A stretch of 64,000 bases of DNA from Haemophilus influenzae (lineage in GTDB: Bacteria > Pseudomonadota > Gammaproteobacteria > Enterobacterales > Pasteurellaceae), in NCBI RefSeq assembly GCF_019703545.1, contig NZ_AP018771.1, positions 558,001 through 622,000 on the forward strand, read 5' to 3'. The first letter of the stretch is position 1. Each line of letters opens with the position of its first letter. Position numbers and translations under genes: made by a program. Under the pieces are notes generated by a model, which worked only from the letters and a program-made list of their open reading frames with translations, was not told where the DNA came from and searched no databases. Positions 10,206-17,865 of the stretch are shown here, piece after piece.

Positions 10206-10730
10206 ATGCGAAAATTTTTTAAATATTTCTTATTTATTGTTGTTTTTTTATTCCACGGTTTTATGTTTTCCGTAGTGAATTATGTATTTCCTCATTACGA
10301 TGTGACACGTGTTACTGGCGTAGAAGTTAAACGTGTTGATAAAGACGGCCCCATCACAAAATCGAATCCAGCTGATGGCCCAACACGTGATGTGTATTAC
10401 ATCAATACGCAAAATGACGATGGCAAAATTATGGTGTATCGCAATGAAGATACACGTTGGGGGTTCCCGTTCTACTTCAAATTTGGCTCAGCCAATTTAC
10501 AGGCTGAAGCGCAGGCTTTGGGTAATGACAACAAACTTGTGCAAATTAAATACTATGGTTGGCGTATTACGATCATGGATGAATATCGTAATGCAACCTC
10601 AATTAAAGAAATTACTGCTGATGACACACCAAGCAATCCGATTGTTTCGTGGATTTTATATGTATTCTTGCTGGCGACATTATTTTTGTCTATCCAATTT
10701 ATTCGTGGCTGGTTTGACAGCGATAAGTAA
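10206..10730 (+). CDS. DUF1523 membrane-anchored protein
   Basis: A 174-residue protein with a membrane segment at each end: about 5-27 (FKYFLFIVVFLFHGFMF...) and about 147-167 (IVSWILYVFLLATLFLSIQF). The middle part, presumably periplasmic, holds the DUF1523 blocks VTRVTGVEVKR, RDVYYINT, NEDTRWGFPFYFKF and YYGWRITIMDEYRN. The function is unknown. It starts 26 bases after tatD with a GGGAAAA ribosome site and may be co-transcribed with it. An uptake sequence at about 10748 closes the unit. Confidence 0.75.
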   Translation: MRKFFKYFLFIVVFLFHGFMFSVVNYVFPHYDVTRVTGVEVKRVDKDGPITKSNPADGPTRDVYYINTQNDDGKIMVYRNEDTRWGFPFYFKFGSANLQAEAQALGNDNKLVQIKYYGWRITIMDEYRNATSIKEITADDTPSNPIVSWILYVFLLATLFLSIQFIRGWFDSDK

Positions 10731-10780
10731 TATCCCAAACGGTCGCAAAGTGCGGTCGTTTTCTTTTATATTTTTGAGTA

Positions 10781-12079
10781 ATGATTATGGAATTATTTCA
10801 TACTATTTTGGCAATTGTGGCTTTAATTTTAAGTAGTGCAGTTGTTTCTTCTGCTGAAATTTCTCTGGCGAGTTCTCGTAAGTTAAAATTACAATCTCTT
10901 GCAAATAAAGGCGACGTGCGTGCGCTTCAAGTGCTTAAATTACAAGAGCATCCTGGTCGTTTTATTACGGTGGTTCAAATTTTGTTGAATATGGTGGCGA
11001 TTTTGGGTGGGGGAATTGGCGAAAGTGCACTAAGTCCTTACATTGCAGATATTTTAAATCGTTCTTTTGAAGGAAGTTGGATTGAGCCAACCGCCTCTAC
11101 AATCGCTTTTATATTAGTGACTTGTTTGTTTATTTTATTTGCTGATCTTATTCCAAAACGTATTGCTATTACTTATCCTGAAATGGTGGCGTTGAGCGTT
11201 GTGGGTATTATGAATTTTAGTATGTATGTGTTTAAACCGCTTGTGTGGTTTTTTGATACTATTGCTAATGTATTTTTCCGCTTATTTCGCATTTCTACTG
11301 TGCGTGAAGATGGCATGACCTCTGAAGATATTTTCGCCGTAGTTGAAGCAGGTGCAGAAGCTGGTGTATTAAAAACTCAAGAGCATTATTTGATCGAAAA
11401 TATTTTCGATATGCAAGCCCGTACGGTAACTTCCACAATGACAACCCGTGAAAACATCGTATATTTAGACCGCACTTTTTCTCGCCAAGAAGTGATGGAT
11501 ACGCTTTCTCGTAATTCCCATTCTAAAATTGTGATTTGTGACAATGGCCTCGACAAAATCTTAGGTTATATCGAATCCCATACTTTGCTCACCATGTATT
11601 TGCAAAATGAAAATGTGGTGCTCACAGATCCTAAACTACTCCGTAAAGCCTTATTTGTGCCTGATACGCTTTCTCTTTACGAAGTGTTGGAATTGTTTAA
11701 ATCTACTGGCGAAGATTTTGCGATTATTGTGAATGAATATGCTCTTGTAGTGGGTATTGTTACGCTAAATGATGTGATGAGTATTGTTATGGGGGAATTG
11801 GTTTCTAACGAAGAAGAATATATTGTGAGCCGTGATGAAAACTCGTGGCTGATTGATGGTGCAACGCCATTAGAAGAGGTAACTCGAGTATTAGATATTG
11901 CTTATTTTCCCGATGAAGAAAACTACGAAACTATCAGTGGTTTTATGATGTATATGTTACGTAAAATCCCGAAAAAAACCGATTCTGTGGTTTACGGAAA
12001 ATACAAGTTTGAAGTGATTGATACGGAAAACTTTAAAATCGATCAGATTTTGGTGTCTTTAGTAAAAGAGGCGGAATAA
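10781..12079 (+). CDS. CNNM/CBS transporter of the YtfL (PaeA) type
   Basis: A 432-residue protein of the UPF0053/HlyC-CorC family. An N-terminal DUF21 (CNNM) membrane domain with about four helices (residues 1-190) contains AEISLASSRKLKLQ and LFADLIPKRIAITYPE. It is followed by a CBS pair (about 210-335, with TMTTRENIVYLD and VGIVTLNDVMSIVMGEL) and a C-terminal CorC/HlyC domain with the WLIDGATPLEEV signature. The N-terminus resembles E. coli YtfL, reported as the polyamine exporter PaeA, more than the CorC hemolysin annotation often given. Substrate assignment is inference. It is followed by a promoter for the next gene. Confidence 0.82.
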   Translation: MIMELFHTILAIVALILSSAVVSSAEISLASSRKLKLQSLANKGDVRALQVLKLQEHPGRFITVVQILLNMVAILGGGIGESALSPYIADILNRSFEGSWIEPTASTIAFILVTCLFILFADLIPKRIAITYPEMVALSVVGIMNFSMYVFKPLVWFFDTIANVFFRLFRISTVREDGMTSEDIFAVVEAGAEAGVLKTQEHYLIENIFDMQARTVTSTMTTRENIVYLDRTFSRQEVMDTLSRNSHSKIVICDNGLDKILGYIESHTLLTMYLQNENVVLTDPKLLRKALFVPDTLSLYEVLELFKSTGEDFAIIVNEYALVVGIVTLNDVMSIVMGELVSNEEEYIVSRDENSWLIDGATPLEEVTRVLDIAYFPDEENYETISGFMMYMLRKIPKKTDSVVYGKYKFEVIDTENFKIDQILVSLVKEAE

Positions 12080-12088
12080 TTACCGCCC

Positions 12089-12117
12089 TTTCTTTAATGC
12101 CTTTCAGCCAGTATAAT
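12089..12117 (+). promoter_or_regulatory. Probable sigma-70 promoter of the lipoprotein gene
   Basis: A perfect TATAAT (12112-12117) is preceded by TTTCTT at 12089-12094 with a 17-base spacer. It lies about 35 bases upstream of the lipoprotein start. Confidence 0.45.
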
Positions 12118-12151
12118 GGCGGCGTTTTATTAACTTTAATCAGGTATGACT

Positions 12152-12682
12152 ATGTTTAAAAAAATCTCTGTTTTATTTTTTACGTTAATATTGGCAGGTT
12201 GTTCTTCTTGGTCATCGGTTACTAACTATATTCCATTTATGGGGAACGATAAAAAAGTGATTGATTTAGATAAAGATAAAATCGATCAGAAATCCTATGC
12301 AGCTGCTTATGAAGCGACTGTGGCGACATATAAAGGTCGCGTGAATGAAAATTTCTTTGTAGATAATTTTGCAAGTGGTGCGAATGACTGGTATTTAGGT
12401 CGTATTTTAGTTCCTGTGAAACAAATTCAGGATAAACTTTATACAGGCGGTCATGATTCTGATGTATATGCTTATTATAGTGGTGTGTTACATGCGGAAG
12501 CATTGCAAGCTAACCTTAAACGTTTGAGTGCAAATTGTTGGGAAAAAGTGGATTCGCAAAGTATGGCTCAAGGTATTTATGATGCGATGCGTGATTTACA
12601 AAAAGGCGAAGCACGCGGAGAAAATGATGAATATATTGTGCAAGGTAGTGAAGCGCTGCTGAAAGCCTGTACATCTAAATAA
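12152..12682 (+). CDS. Small lipoprotein of unknown function
   Basis: Residues 1-16 form a short lipoprotein signal peptide ending in the lipobox LAGC, and the acylated cysteine is followed by Ser-Ser, which predicts sorting to the outer membrane. The mature part of about 160 residues is soluble and partly helical, with one later Cys pair candidate (NCWEK and KACTSK). I do not recognise a domain. Two ATGs are in frame. The one at 12152 has AGG at the right distance (7 bases), while for 12146 the AGG is too close, so I choose 12152. It stands alone between the PaeA-type gene and fruB, with a promoter and a terminator of its own. Confidence 0.75.
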   Translation: MFKKISVLFFTLILAGCSSWSSVTNYIPFMGNDKKVIDLDKDKIDQKSYAAAYEATVATYKGRVNENFFVDNFASGANDWYLGRILVPVKQIQDKLYTGGHDSDVYAYYSGVLHAEALQANLKRLSANCWEKVDSQSMAQGIYDAMRDLQKGEARGENDEYIVQGSEALLKACTSK

Positions 12683-12694
12683 TTGTTTTTCAAT

Positions 12695-12735
12695 AAGCTG
12701 CTGGTCGATTTGTTTCATCCGCAGCTTTCTTTTTA
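12695..12735 (+). terminator. Intrinsic terminator after the lipoprotein gene
   Basis: AAGCTGC (12695-12701) pairs with GCAGCTT (12721-12727) across a 19-base loop, followed by CTTTTT. It ends 20 bases before fruB, so fruB must start from a promoter inside or just after it, or by read-through. Confidence 0.55.
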
Positions 12736-12753
12736 AATTATTAAGGAGCAAGA

Positions 12754-14253
12754 ATGTTAGAACTTTCGGAAAGCAACATTCATTTAAATGCTAATGCAAT
12801 TGATAAACAACAAGCGATTGAAATGGCAGCGTCCGCATTGGTTCAAGCAGACAATGTTGAAAATGGTTACTTGCAAGGAATGTTAGCGCGCGAGCTGCAA
12901 ACCTCGACCTTTTTAGGCAATGGCATCGCTATTCCTCACGGCACCTTGGATACTCGTTTGATGGTAAAGAAAACGGGCGTGCAAGTGTTTCAATTTCCTC
13001 AAGGCATAGAATGGGGCGAAGGAAATATTGCTTATGTCGTGATTGGTATTGCGGCGCGATCTGATGAGCATTTGTCCTTATTACGTCAACTTACCCACGT
13101 TTTGAGTGATGAAGATACCGCAGCAAAATTAGCAAAAATAACTGATGTGGCTGAATTTTGTGCGATTTTAATGGGAGAGACAATTGAGCCATTTGAAATT
13201 CCTGCTGCCAATATCAGTTTAGATGTAAATACCCAAAGCCTATTAACTTTAGTTGCGATTAATGCGGGGCAATTACAGGTGCAAAGTGCGGTAGAAAATC
13301 GCTTTATTTCTGAAGTGATAAATAATGCGGCATTACCGCTTGGCAAAGGGTTATGGGTAACGGATTCTGTCGTAGGAAATATGAAAAATGCCTTAGCATT
13401 TAGTCGTGCTAAAACAATTTTTAGCCACAATGGCAAGGCCGTAAAAGGCGTGATAACCGTTTCAGCCGTCGGTGATCAAATTAATCCAACTTTGGCGCGT
13501 TTATTAGATGACGATGTCCAAACAACCTTGCTCAATGGAAATTCAACAGAAATTTTGACCGCACTTTTGGGGTCAGAGTGTGATGTTGAAACTCAATCTG
13601 TAGAAGGTGCTGTTGTAGGAACCTTTACGATTCGTAATGAACACGGTTTACATGCTCGCCCAAGTGCAAATTTGGTTAATGAAGTGAAAAAATTCACTTC
13701 TAAAATAACCATGCAAAATCTTACTCGTGAAAGTGAAGTCGTCAGCGCAAAAAGTTTGATGAAGATTGTTGCGCTTGGTGTAACACAAGGTCATCGTTTA
13801 CGTTTTGTGGCAGAGGGAGAAGATGCCAAACAAGCGATAGAATCATTGGGCAAAGCGATAGCCAATGGCTTGGGAGAGAATGTTTCGGCAGTGCCACCGT
13901 CTGAACCCGATACCATTGAGATTATGGGCGATCAAATTCACATACCTGCGGTAACAGAAGATGATAATTTGCCAGCAAATGCCATTGAGGCCGTGTTTGT
14001 GATTAAAAATGAGCAAGGTTTGCACGCTCGCCCAAGTGCAATATTGGTAAACGAAGTGAAGAAATATAATGCTTCCGTAGCAGTTCAAAACCTTGATCGT
14101 AATTCTCAATTAGTGAGTGCTAAAAGTTTGATGAAAATTGTGGCATTAGGCGTAGTGAAAGGGACTCGTTTACGTTTTGTTGCGACGGGCGAAGAGGCAC
14201 AACAAGCTATTGACGGAATCAGTGCTGTGATTGAATCGGGTTTAGGGGAATAG
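12754..14253 (+). CDS. fruB: Fructose PTS diphosphoryl transfer protein FruB (EIIA-M-FPr-FPr)
   Basis: Carries phosphate from PEP/EI to the fructose permease. The 499 residues show an EIIA-Fru domain (about 1-145, active histidine in AIPHGT), a central linker domain (about 150-285), then two FPr (HPr-like) domains (about 287-380 and 410-499). Each has the active-site motif GLHARPS and the SAKSLMKI motif. E. coli FruB has a single FPr, so the second is a tandem duplication and both copies keep the active histidine. It is first in the fru operon, fruK follows after one base, and the ribosome site is AAGGAG. Confidence 0.95.
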   Translation: MLELSESNIHLNANAIDKQQAIEMAASALVQADNVENGYLQGMLARELQTSTFLGNGIAIPHGTLDTRLMVKKTGVQVFQFPQGIEWGEGNIAYVVIGIAARSDEHLSLLRQLTHVLSDEDTAAKLAKITDVAEFCAILMGETIEPFEIPAANISLDVNTQSLLTLVAINAGQLQVQSAVENRFISEVINNAALPLGKGLWVTDSVVGNMKNALAFSRAKTIFSHNGKAVKGVITVSAVGDQINPTLARLLDDDVQTTLLNGNSTEILTALLGSECDVETQSVEGAVVGTFTIRNEHGLHARPSANLVNEVKKFTSKITMQNLTRESEVVSAKSLMKIVALGVTQGHRLRFVAEGEDAKQAIESLGKAIANGLGENVSAVPPSEPDTIEIMGDQIHIPAVTEDDNLPANAIEAVFVIKNEQGLHARPSAILVNEVKKYNASVAVQNLDRNSQLVSAKSLMKIVALGVVKGTRLRFVATGEEAQQAIDGISAVIESGLGE

Positions 14254-14254
14254 T

Positions 14255-15196
14255 ATGGCAAGCGTCGTAACCATTACCTTAAATGCCGCCTATGATTTAG
14301 TTGGGCGTTTAAATCGTATTCAACTTGGCGAAGTAAATACGGTAGAAACATTGGGCTTATTCCCTGCTGGAAAAGGCATTAATGTCGCAAAAGTACTAAA
14401 AGATTTAGGCGTTAATGTTGCAGTCGGTGGCTTTTTGGGCAAGGATAATTCAGCTGATTTCGAGCAAATGTTTAATCAGCACGGTTTGGAAGATAAATTC
14501 CACCGTGTTGATGGCAAAACACGTATCAATGTAAAAATTACCGAGACTGAAGCGGATGTGACAGATTTAAATTTCTTGGGATATCAAATAAGCCCACAAG
14601 TTTGGCAACAATTTGTAACTGATTCTTTGGCTTATTGTTTAGATTATGACATTGTCGCAGTTTGTGGCAGTTTACCTCGAGGTGTATCTCCTGAATTATT
14701 TGCTGATTGGTTGAATCAGCTTCATCAAGCTGACGTCAAAGTGGTGCTTGATAGTAGCAATGCTGCGCTCACCGCTGGATTAAAAGCGAAACCTTGGTTA
14801 GTAAAACCCAATCATCGAGAACTTGAGGCTTGGGTTGGTCATCCATTAAATAGTCTTGAAGAAATTATTGCCGCTGCACAGCAACTCAAAGCGGAAGGCA
14901 TTGAAAACGTAATTATTTCAATGGGCGCAAAAGGTTCTTTATGGATTAATAATGAAGGCGTGCTCAAAGCCGAACCAGCAAAATGTGAAAATGTCGTGAG
15001 TACCGTTGGAGCAGGCGATTCCATGGTAGCTGGTTTAATTTATGGTTTTGAAAAAGGTTTATCTAAAGCAGGAACCTTAGCTTTTGCTACGGCTGTGTCC
15101 TCTTTTGCGGTGTCTCAAAGTAATGTCGGTGTGAGTGATTTGAGTTTACTTGACCCCATTTTAGAAAAAGTACAAATAACGATGATTGAAGGATAG
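14255..15196 (+). CDS. fruK: 1-phosphofructokinase
   Basis: Converts fructose-1-phosphate to fructose-1,6-bisphosphate. The 313-residue protein has the PfkB ribokinase fold: TLNAAYDLVGRL at the N-terminus, the GKGINVAKVLKDLG substrate loop (about 37-50), the VKPNHRELEAW block and the catalytic STVGAGDSMVAG motif (about 249-260). It starts directly after fruB and ends one base before fruA, so the three are translationally linked. No pseudogene signs. Confidence 0.97.
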   Translation: MASVVTITLNAAYDLVGRLNRIQLGEVNTVETLGLFPAGKGINVAKVLKDLGVNVAVGGFLGKDNSADFEQMFNQHGLEDKFHRVDGKTRINVKITETEADVTDLNFLGYQISPQVWQQFVTDSLAYCLDYDIVAVCGSLPRGVSPELFADWLNQLHQADVKVVLDSSNAALTAGLKAKPWLVKPNHRELEAWVGHPLNSLEEIIAAAQQLKAEGIENVIISMGAKGSLWINNEGVLKAEPAKCENVVSTVGAGDSMVAGLIYGFEKGLSKAGTLAFATAVSSFAVSQSNVGVSDLSLLDPILEKVQITMIEG

Positions 15197-15197
15197 T

Positions 15198-16868
15198 ATG
15201 AAGTTATTTTTAACCCAATCAGCTAATGTAGGCGATGCGAAAGCCTATTTATTACATGAAGTTTTTCGAGCAGCTGCACAAAAAGCGAATGTCTCTATTG
15301 TAGAAACACCAGCTGAAGCAGATCTTGTTCTCGTATTTGGTTCTGTCTTACCAAATAATCCCGCTTTAGTCGGTAAAAAAGTCTTTATTATCGGCGAAGC
15401 TATAGCCATGATTTCTCCTGAAGTCACGCTGGCAAATGCCTTAGCCAATGGGGCTGATTATGTTGCACCGAAAAGTGCGGTGAGTTTTACAGGTGTTTCT
15501 GGTGTAAAAAATATTGTTGCGGTAACTGCTTGTCCGACAGGCGTTGCTCATACGTTTATGTCAGCCGAAGCGATTGAAGCCTATGCGAAAAAGCAAGGTT
15601 GGAATGTAAAAGTTGAAACCCGTGGTCAAGTTGGGGCTGGCAATGAAATTACTGCAGAAGAAGTAGCGGCGGCTGATTTGGTATTTGTTGCAGCAGATAT
15701 TGATGTGCCTTTAGATAAATTTAAAGGTAAGCCAATATATCGCACTTCAACAGGATTAGCCCTGAAGAAAACCGAGCAAGAATTTGATAAAGCATTTAAA
15801 GAGGCCAAAATTTTTGATGGTGGAAATAATGCAGGAGCGAAAGAAGAAAGCTGTGAGAAAAAAGGTGTGTACAAACACTTAATGACTGGCGTTTCTCATA
15901 TGTTACCGTTAGTGGTTGCTGGTGGATTGTTGATCGCGATTTCCTTTATGTTCAGTTTTAATGTAATTGAAAATACAGGAGTTTTTCAAGATCTTCCCAA
16001 TATGTTGATGAATATCGGTAGTGGTGTGGCGTTCAAGTTAATGATTGCCGTGTTTGCCGGTTACGTTGCATTTTCTATCGCGGATCGTCCAGGGCTTGCA
16101 GTTGGTTTGATTGCTGGGATGCTGGCAAGTGAAGCGGGTGCAGGGATTCTTGGCGGTATTATTGCGGGTTTCTTAGCGGGCTATGTGGTGAAAGGGCTAA
16201 ATGTGATTATTCGATTGCCAGCAAGTCTGACTTCATTAAAACCGATTTTAATTTTACCGCTCTTAGGTTCGATGATTGTTGGTTTGACGATGATTTACCT
16301 CATCAATCCACCAGTGGCTGAAATTATGAAAGAGCTAAGTAATTGGCTTACTTCAATGGGCGAAGTGAATGCGATTGTGTTAGGTGCAATTATCGGCGCA
16401 ATGATGTGTATCGATATGGGCGGACCGGTAAATAAAGCAGCGTATACTTTTTCGGTTGGATTGATTGCTTCCCAAGTTTATACACCAATGGCTGCGGCAA
16501 TGGCCGCAGGTATGGTTCCTCCAATTGGTATGACAGTTGCCACTTGGATTGCTCGCAATAAATTTACCGTTAGCCAACGCGATGCAGGGAAAGCATCATT
16601 TGTTCTTGGTTTATGTTTTATTTCTGAAGGCGCATTACCATTTGTGGCAGCAGATCCAATTCGAGTCATTATTAGTTCTGTGATTGGTGGTGCGGTGGCT
16701 GGTGCGATTTCAATGGGATTAAATATTACATTACAAGCTCCGCACGGTGGATTATTTGTCATTCCATTTGTATCTGAGCCATTGAAATATCTTGGTGCAA
16801 TTGCGATTGGTGCTTTATCAACAGGTGTAGTTTACGCCATTATTAAATCAAAAAACAATGCGGAATAA
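15198..16868 (+). CDS. fruA: Fructose PTS permease EIIBC (FruA)
   Basis: Inner-membrane fructose permease releasing fructose-1-phosphate. The 556 residues comprise a degenerate EIIB' domain (about 1-95), an active EIIB domain (about 103-200, phosphocysteine in AVTACPTGVAHT) and an EIIC membrane domain of 8-10 segments from about 225, with MGGPVNKAAYTFS and FISEGALPFVAADP motifs. The frame opens 12 bases earlier inside fruK, but the ATG at 15198 has AGGA correctly spaced and is used. It ends the fru operon, followed by an uptake sequence and a strong hairpin. Confidence 0.96.
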   Translation: MKLFLTQSANVGDAKAYLLHEVFRAAAQKANVSIVETPAEADLVLVFGSVLPNNPALVGKKVFIIGEAIAMISPEVTLANALANGADYVAPKSAVSFTGVSGVKNIVAVTACPTGVAHTFMSAEAIEAYAKKQGWNVKVETRGQVGAGNEITAEEVAAADLVFVAADIDVPLDKFKGKPIYRTSTGLALKKTEQEFDKAFKEAKIFDGGNNAGAKEESCEKKGVYKHLMTGVSHMLPLVVAGGLLIAISFMFSFNVIENTGVFQDLPNMLMNIGSGVAFKLMIAVFAGYVAFSIADRPGLAVGLIAGMLASEAGAGILGGIIAGFLAGYVVKGLNVIIRLPASLTSLKPILILPLLGSMIVGLTMIYLINPPVAEIMKELSNWLTSMGEVNAIVLGAIIGAMMCIDMGGPVNKAAYTFSVGLIASQVYTPMAAAMAAGMVPPIGMTVATWIARNKFTVSQRDAGKASFVLGLCFISEGALPFVAADPIRVIISSVIGGAVAGAISMGLNITLQAPHGGLFVIPFVSEPLKYLGAIAIGALSTGVVYAIIKSKNNAE

Positions 16869-16909
16869 TACCGCACTTTGAATGTAAAAAATAATTTTCA
16901 TTGAAAAAG

Positions 16910-17071
16910 TTAGACTATGAAATCAAGGACTAAGCTCTGTAATCTACAGGGCTTAGTCCTTTTAGTTATGGATGTATTCGTGAATCGTTTGTAAAAGTAG
17001 GAGCAATCTTTTTCTTTCAGTTTTGCTTTTTTAATTTGGGTGTCAGAAAGCGGATTTGTTAAGTATGCCAT
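16910..17071 (-). pseudogene. Remnant of a P4-type tyrosine integrase (N-terminus only)
   Basis: Reading from the ATG at 17069-17071, the first 23 codons give MAYLTNPLSDTQIKKAKLKE and then KDC. This matches the start of the Arm DNA-binding domain (DUF4102) of P4-like integrases, whose usual beginning resembles LTDTQIRKAKPKEKxYKLSDG. After that the similarity stops and the frame closes at 16910, so the catalytic domain is absent. It lies 235 bases downstream of the 3' end of tRNA-Leu(GAG), on the same strand, which is the usual place for an island integrase. The match is from memory of the motif and is short, so I rate it as probable. Confidence 0.55.
16925..16965 (+). terminator. fru operon terminator
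   Basis: A long hairpin: AAGGACTAAGC ... GCTTAGTCCTT with an inner CTGTA/TACAG extension and a 3-base loop, followed by TTTTAG. It lies 56 bases beyond fruA and overlaps the integrase remnant on the other strand. Confidence 0.85.
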
Positions 17072-17084
17072 AAAATAGCCCTAC

Positions 17085-17197
17085 TTAGTAATATAACAAA
17101 CTAGGCGATAATCCTAGTATTTACAAGTCTCTATGCTGTTTTAGTAATAGATTTTTTTGCCTTAGTGTGAATATATTATTAAGTCTATTACTAAAAT
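17085..17197. repeat. Inverted repeats in the scar next to tRNA-Leu
   Basis: A 13-bp perfect inverted repeat TTTTAGTAATAGA (17139-17151) and TCTATTACTAAAA (17184-17196) has a 32-base AT-rich centre. TTAGTAATA occurs again at 17085. A second palindrome, ACTAGG/CCTAGT, lies at 17100-17105 and 17113-17118. No gene is visible in this roughly 150-base stretch. These may be integrase arm sites or decay products of an inserted element, and the role is not known. Confidence 0.45.
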
Positions 17198-17239
17198 TCT
17201 AAGGTTCGATAGTGTTTATAGTGGAGTCGTATAGGGAAT

Positions 17240-17275
17240 AAAAAAGCCTTGATTTCAGTAGAATCAAGGCTTTGT
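17240..17275 (-). terminator. Terminator after tRNA-Leu (secG-tRNA transcript)
   Basis: AAAGCCTTGATT / AATCAAGGCTTT form a 12-bp stem. Read on the minus strand it runs into TTTTTATT. It lies about 33 bases beyond the tRNA 3' end. Confidence 0.9.
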
Positions 17276-17305
17276 AATGCTTTTAGTGCTGTATATTTTT
17301 TAATT

Positions 17306-17391
17306 TGGTGCTCTGGGCGAGACTTGAACTCGCACGACCTGTGGTCACTACCCCCTCAAGATAGCGTGTCTACCAATTCCACCACCAGAGC
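17306..17391 (-). tRNA. tRNA-Leu (anticodon GAG)
   Basis: An 86-base class II tRNA. The acceptor arms GCTCTGG and CCAGAGC pair, and CCA is encoded at 17306-17308 after the discriminator A. The D-arm GGTAGACAC is present. The anticodon stem CTATC/GGTAG encloses the loop TTGAGGG with anticodon GAG, which reads CUC and CUU. A long variable arm and the T-arm GAGTTCAAGTCTC follow. It sits just downstream of secG, as leuU does in E. coli, and is probably co-transcribed with it. Its 3' side is next to an integrase remnant. Confidence 0.96.
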
Positions 17392-17415
17392 TTTAATTTT
17401 TATGCTAATCCTATT

Positions 17416-17757
17416 TTATTGTGGGATGTCGCTATTTTTATTGTCTTTCGCTGGAGCTGCTTGTTGTTGCTGAACTTGCTCTGCAGCTTGTGATAAATCG
17501 TCAAAAGTACCTTTTTGAACATTGCCTTTATGTGAATTCATATTACCTAAAACAAGGGCAATAACAAAAAATGCGGTTGCTAAAATCGCACTAGTACGTG
17601 TTAAAAAGTTACCTGCACCAGCAGAGCCAAACATTGTACCTGATGCACCACCACCAAAAGATGCGCCTGCGTTCGCCCCTTTACCTTGTTGAACGAGAAT
17701 AAACCCGATCAAGGCAATCGCGACAACAACATAAATAAATAAAAGAACTTGATACAT
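17416..17757 (-). CDS. secG: SecG preprotein translocase subunit
   Basis: Small inner-membrane subunit of the SecYEG translocon that eases SecA cycling. The 113-residue protein has two membrane segments (about 3-22 and 53-72) joined by a glycine-rich loop containing VQQGKGANAGASFGGGAS, the SecG hallmark. The C-terminal tail is Gln/Ala-rich and variable. It has a GAGAGAAA ribosome site. It is followed on the same strand by tRNA-Leu(GAG), an arrangement shared with E. coli. Confidence 0.96.
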   Translation of the reverse strand: MYQVLLFIYVVVAIALIGFILVQQGKGANAGASFGGGASGTMFGSAGAGNFLTRTSAILATAFFVIALVLGNMNSHKGNVQKGTFDDLSQAAEQVQQQQAAPAKDNKNSDIPQ

Positions 17758-17865
17758 TTTTTCTCTCTAATTTGCAATTTTGCAAGAAAACTGGTCGTGA
17801 ATGTTATAGAAAATTCAATTTTCTCGCAAGTGCTTTGCATAAAAAAAATATTAATTGGTTTAACT

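Noticed and set aside
17100..17118. ACTAGG-N7-CCTAGT as a second TrpR-like operator
   Set aside because: The core spacing is wrong for CTAG-N4-CTAG and the neighbours are a tRNA and a remnant gene.
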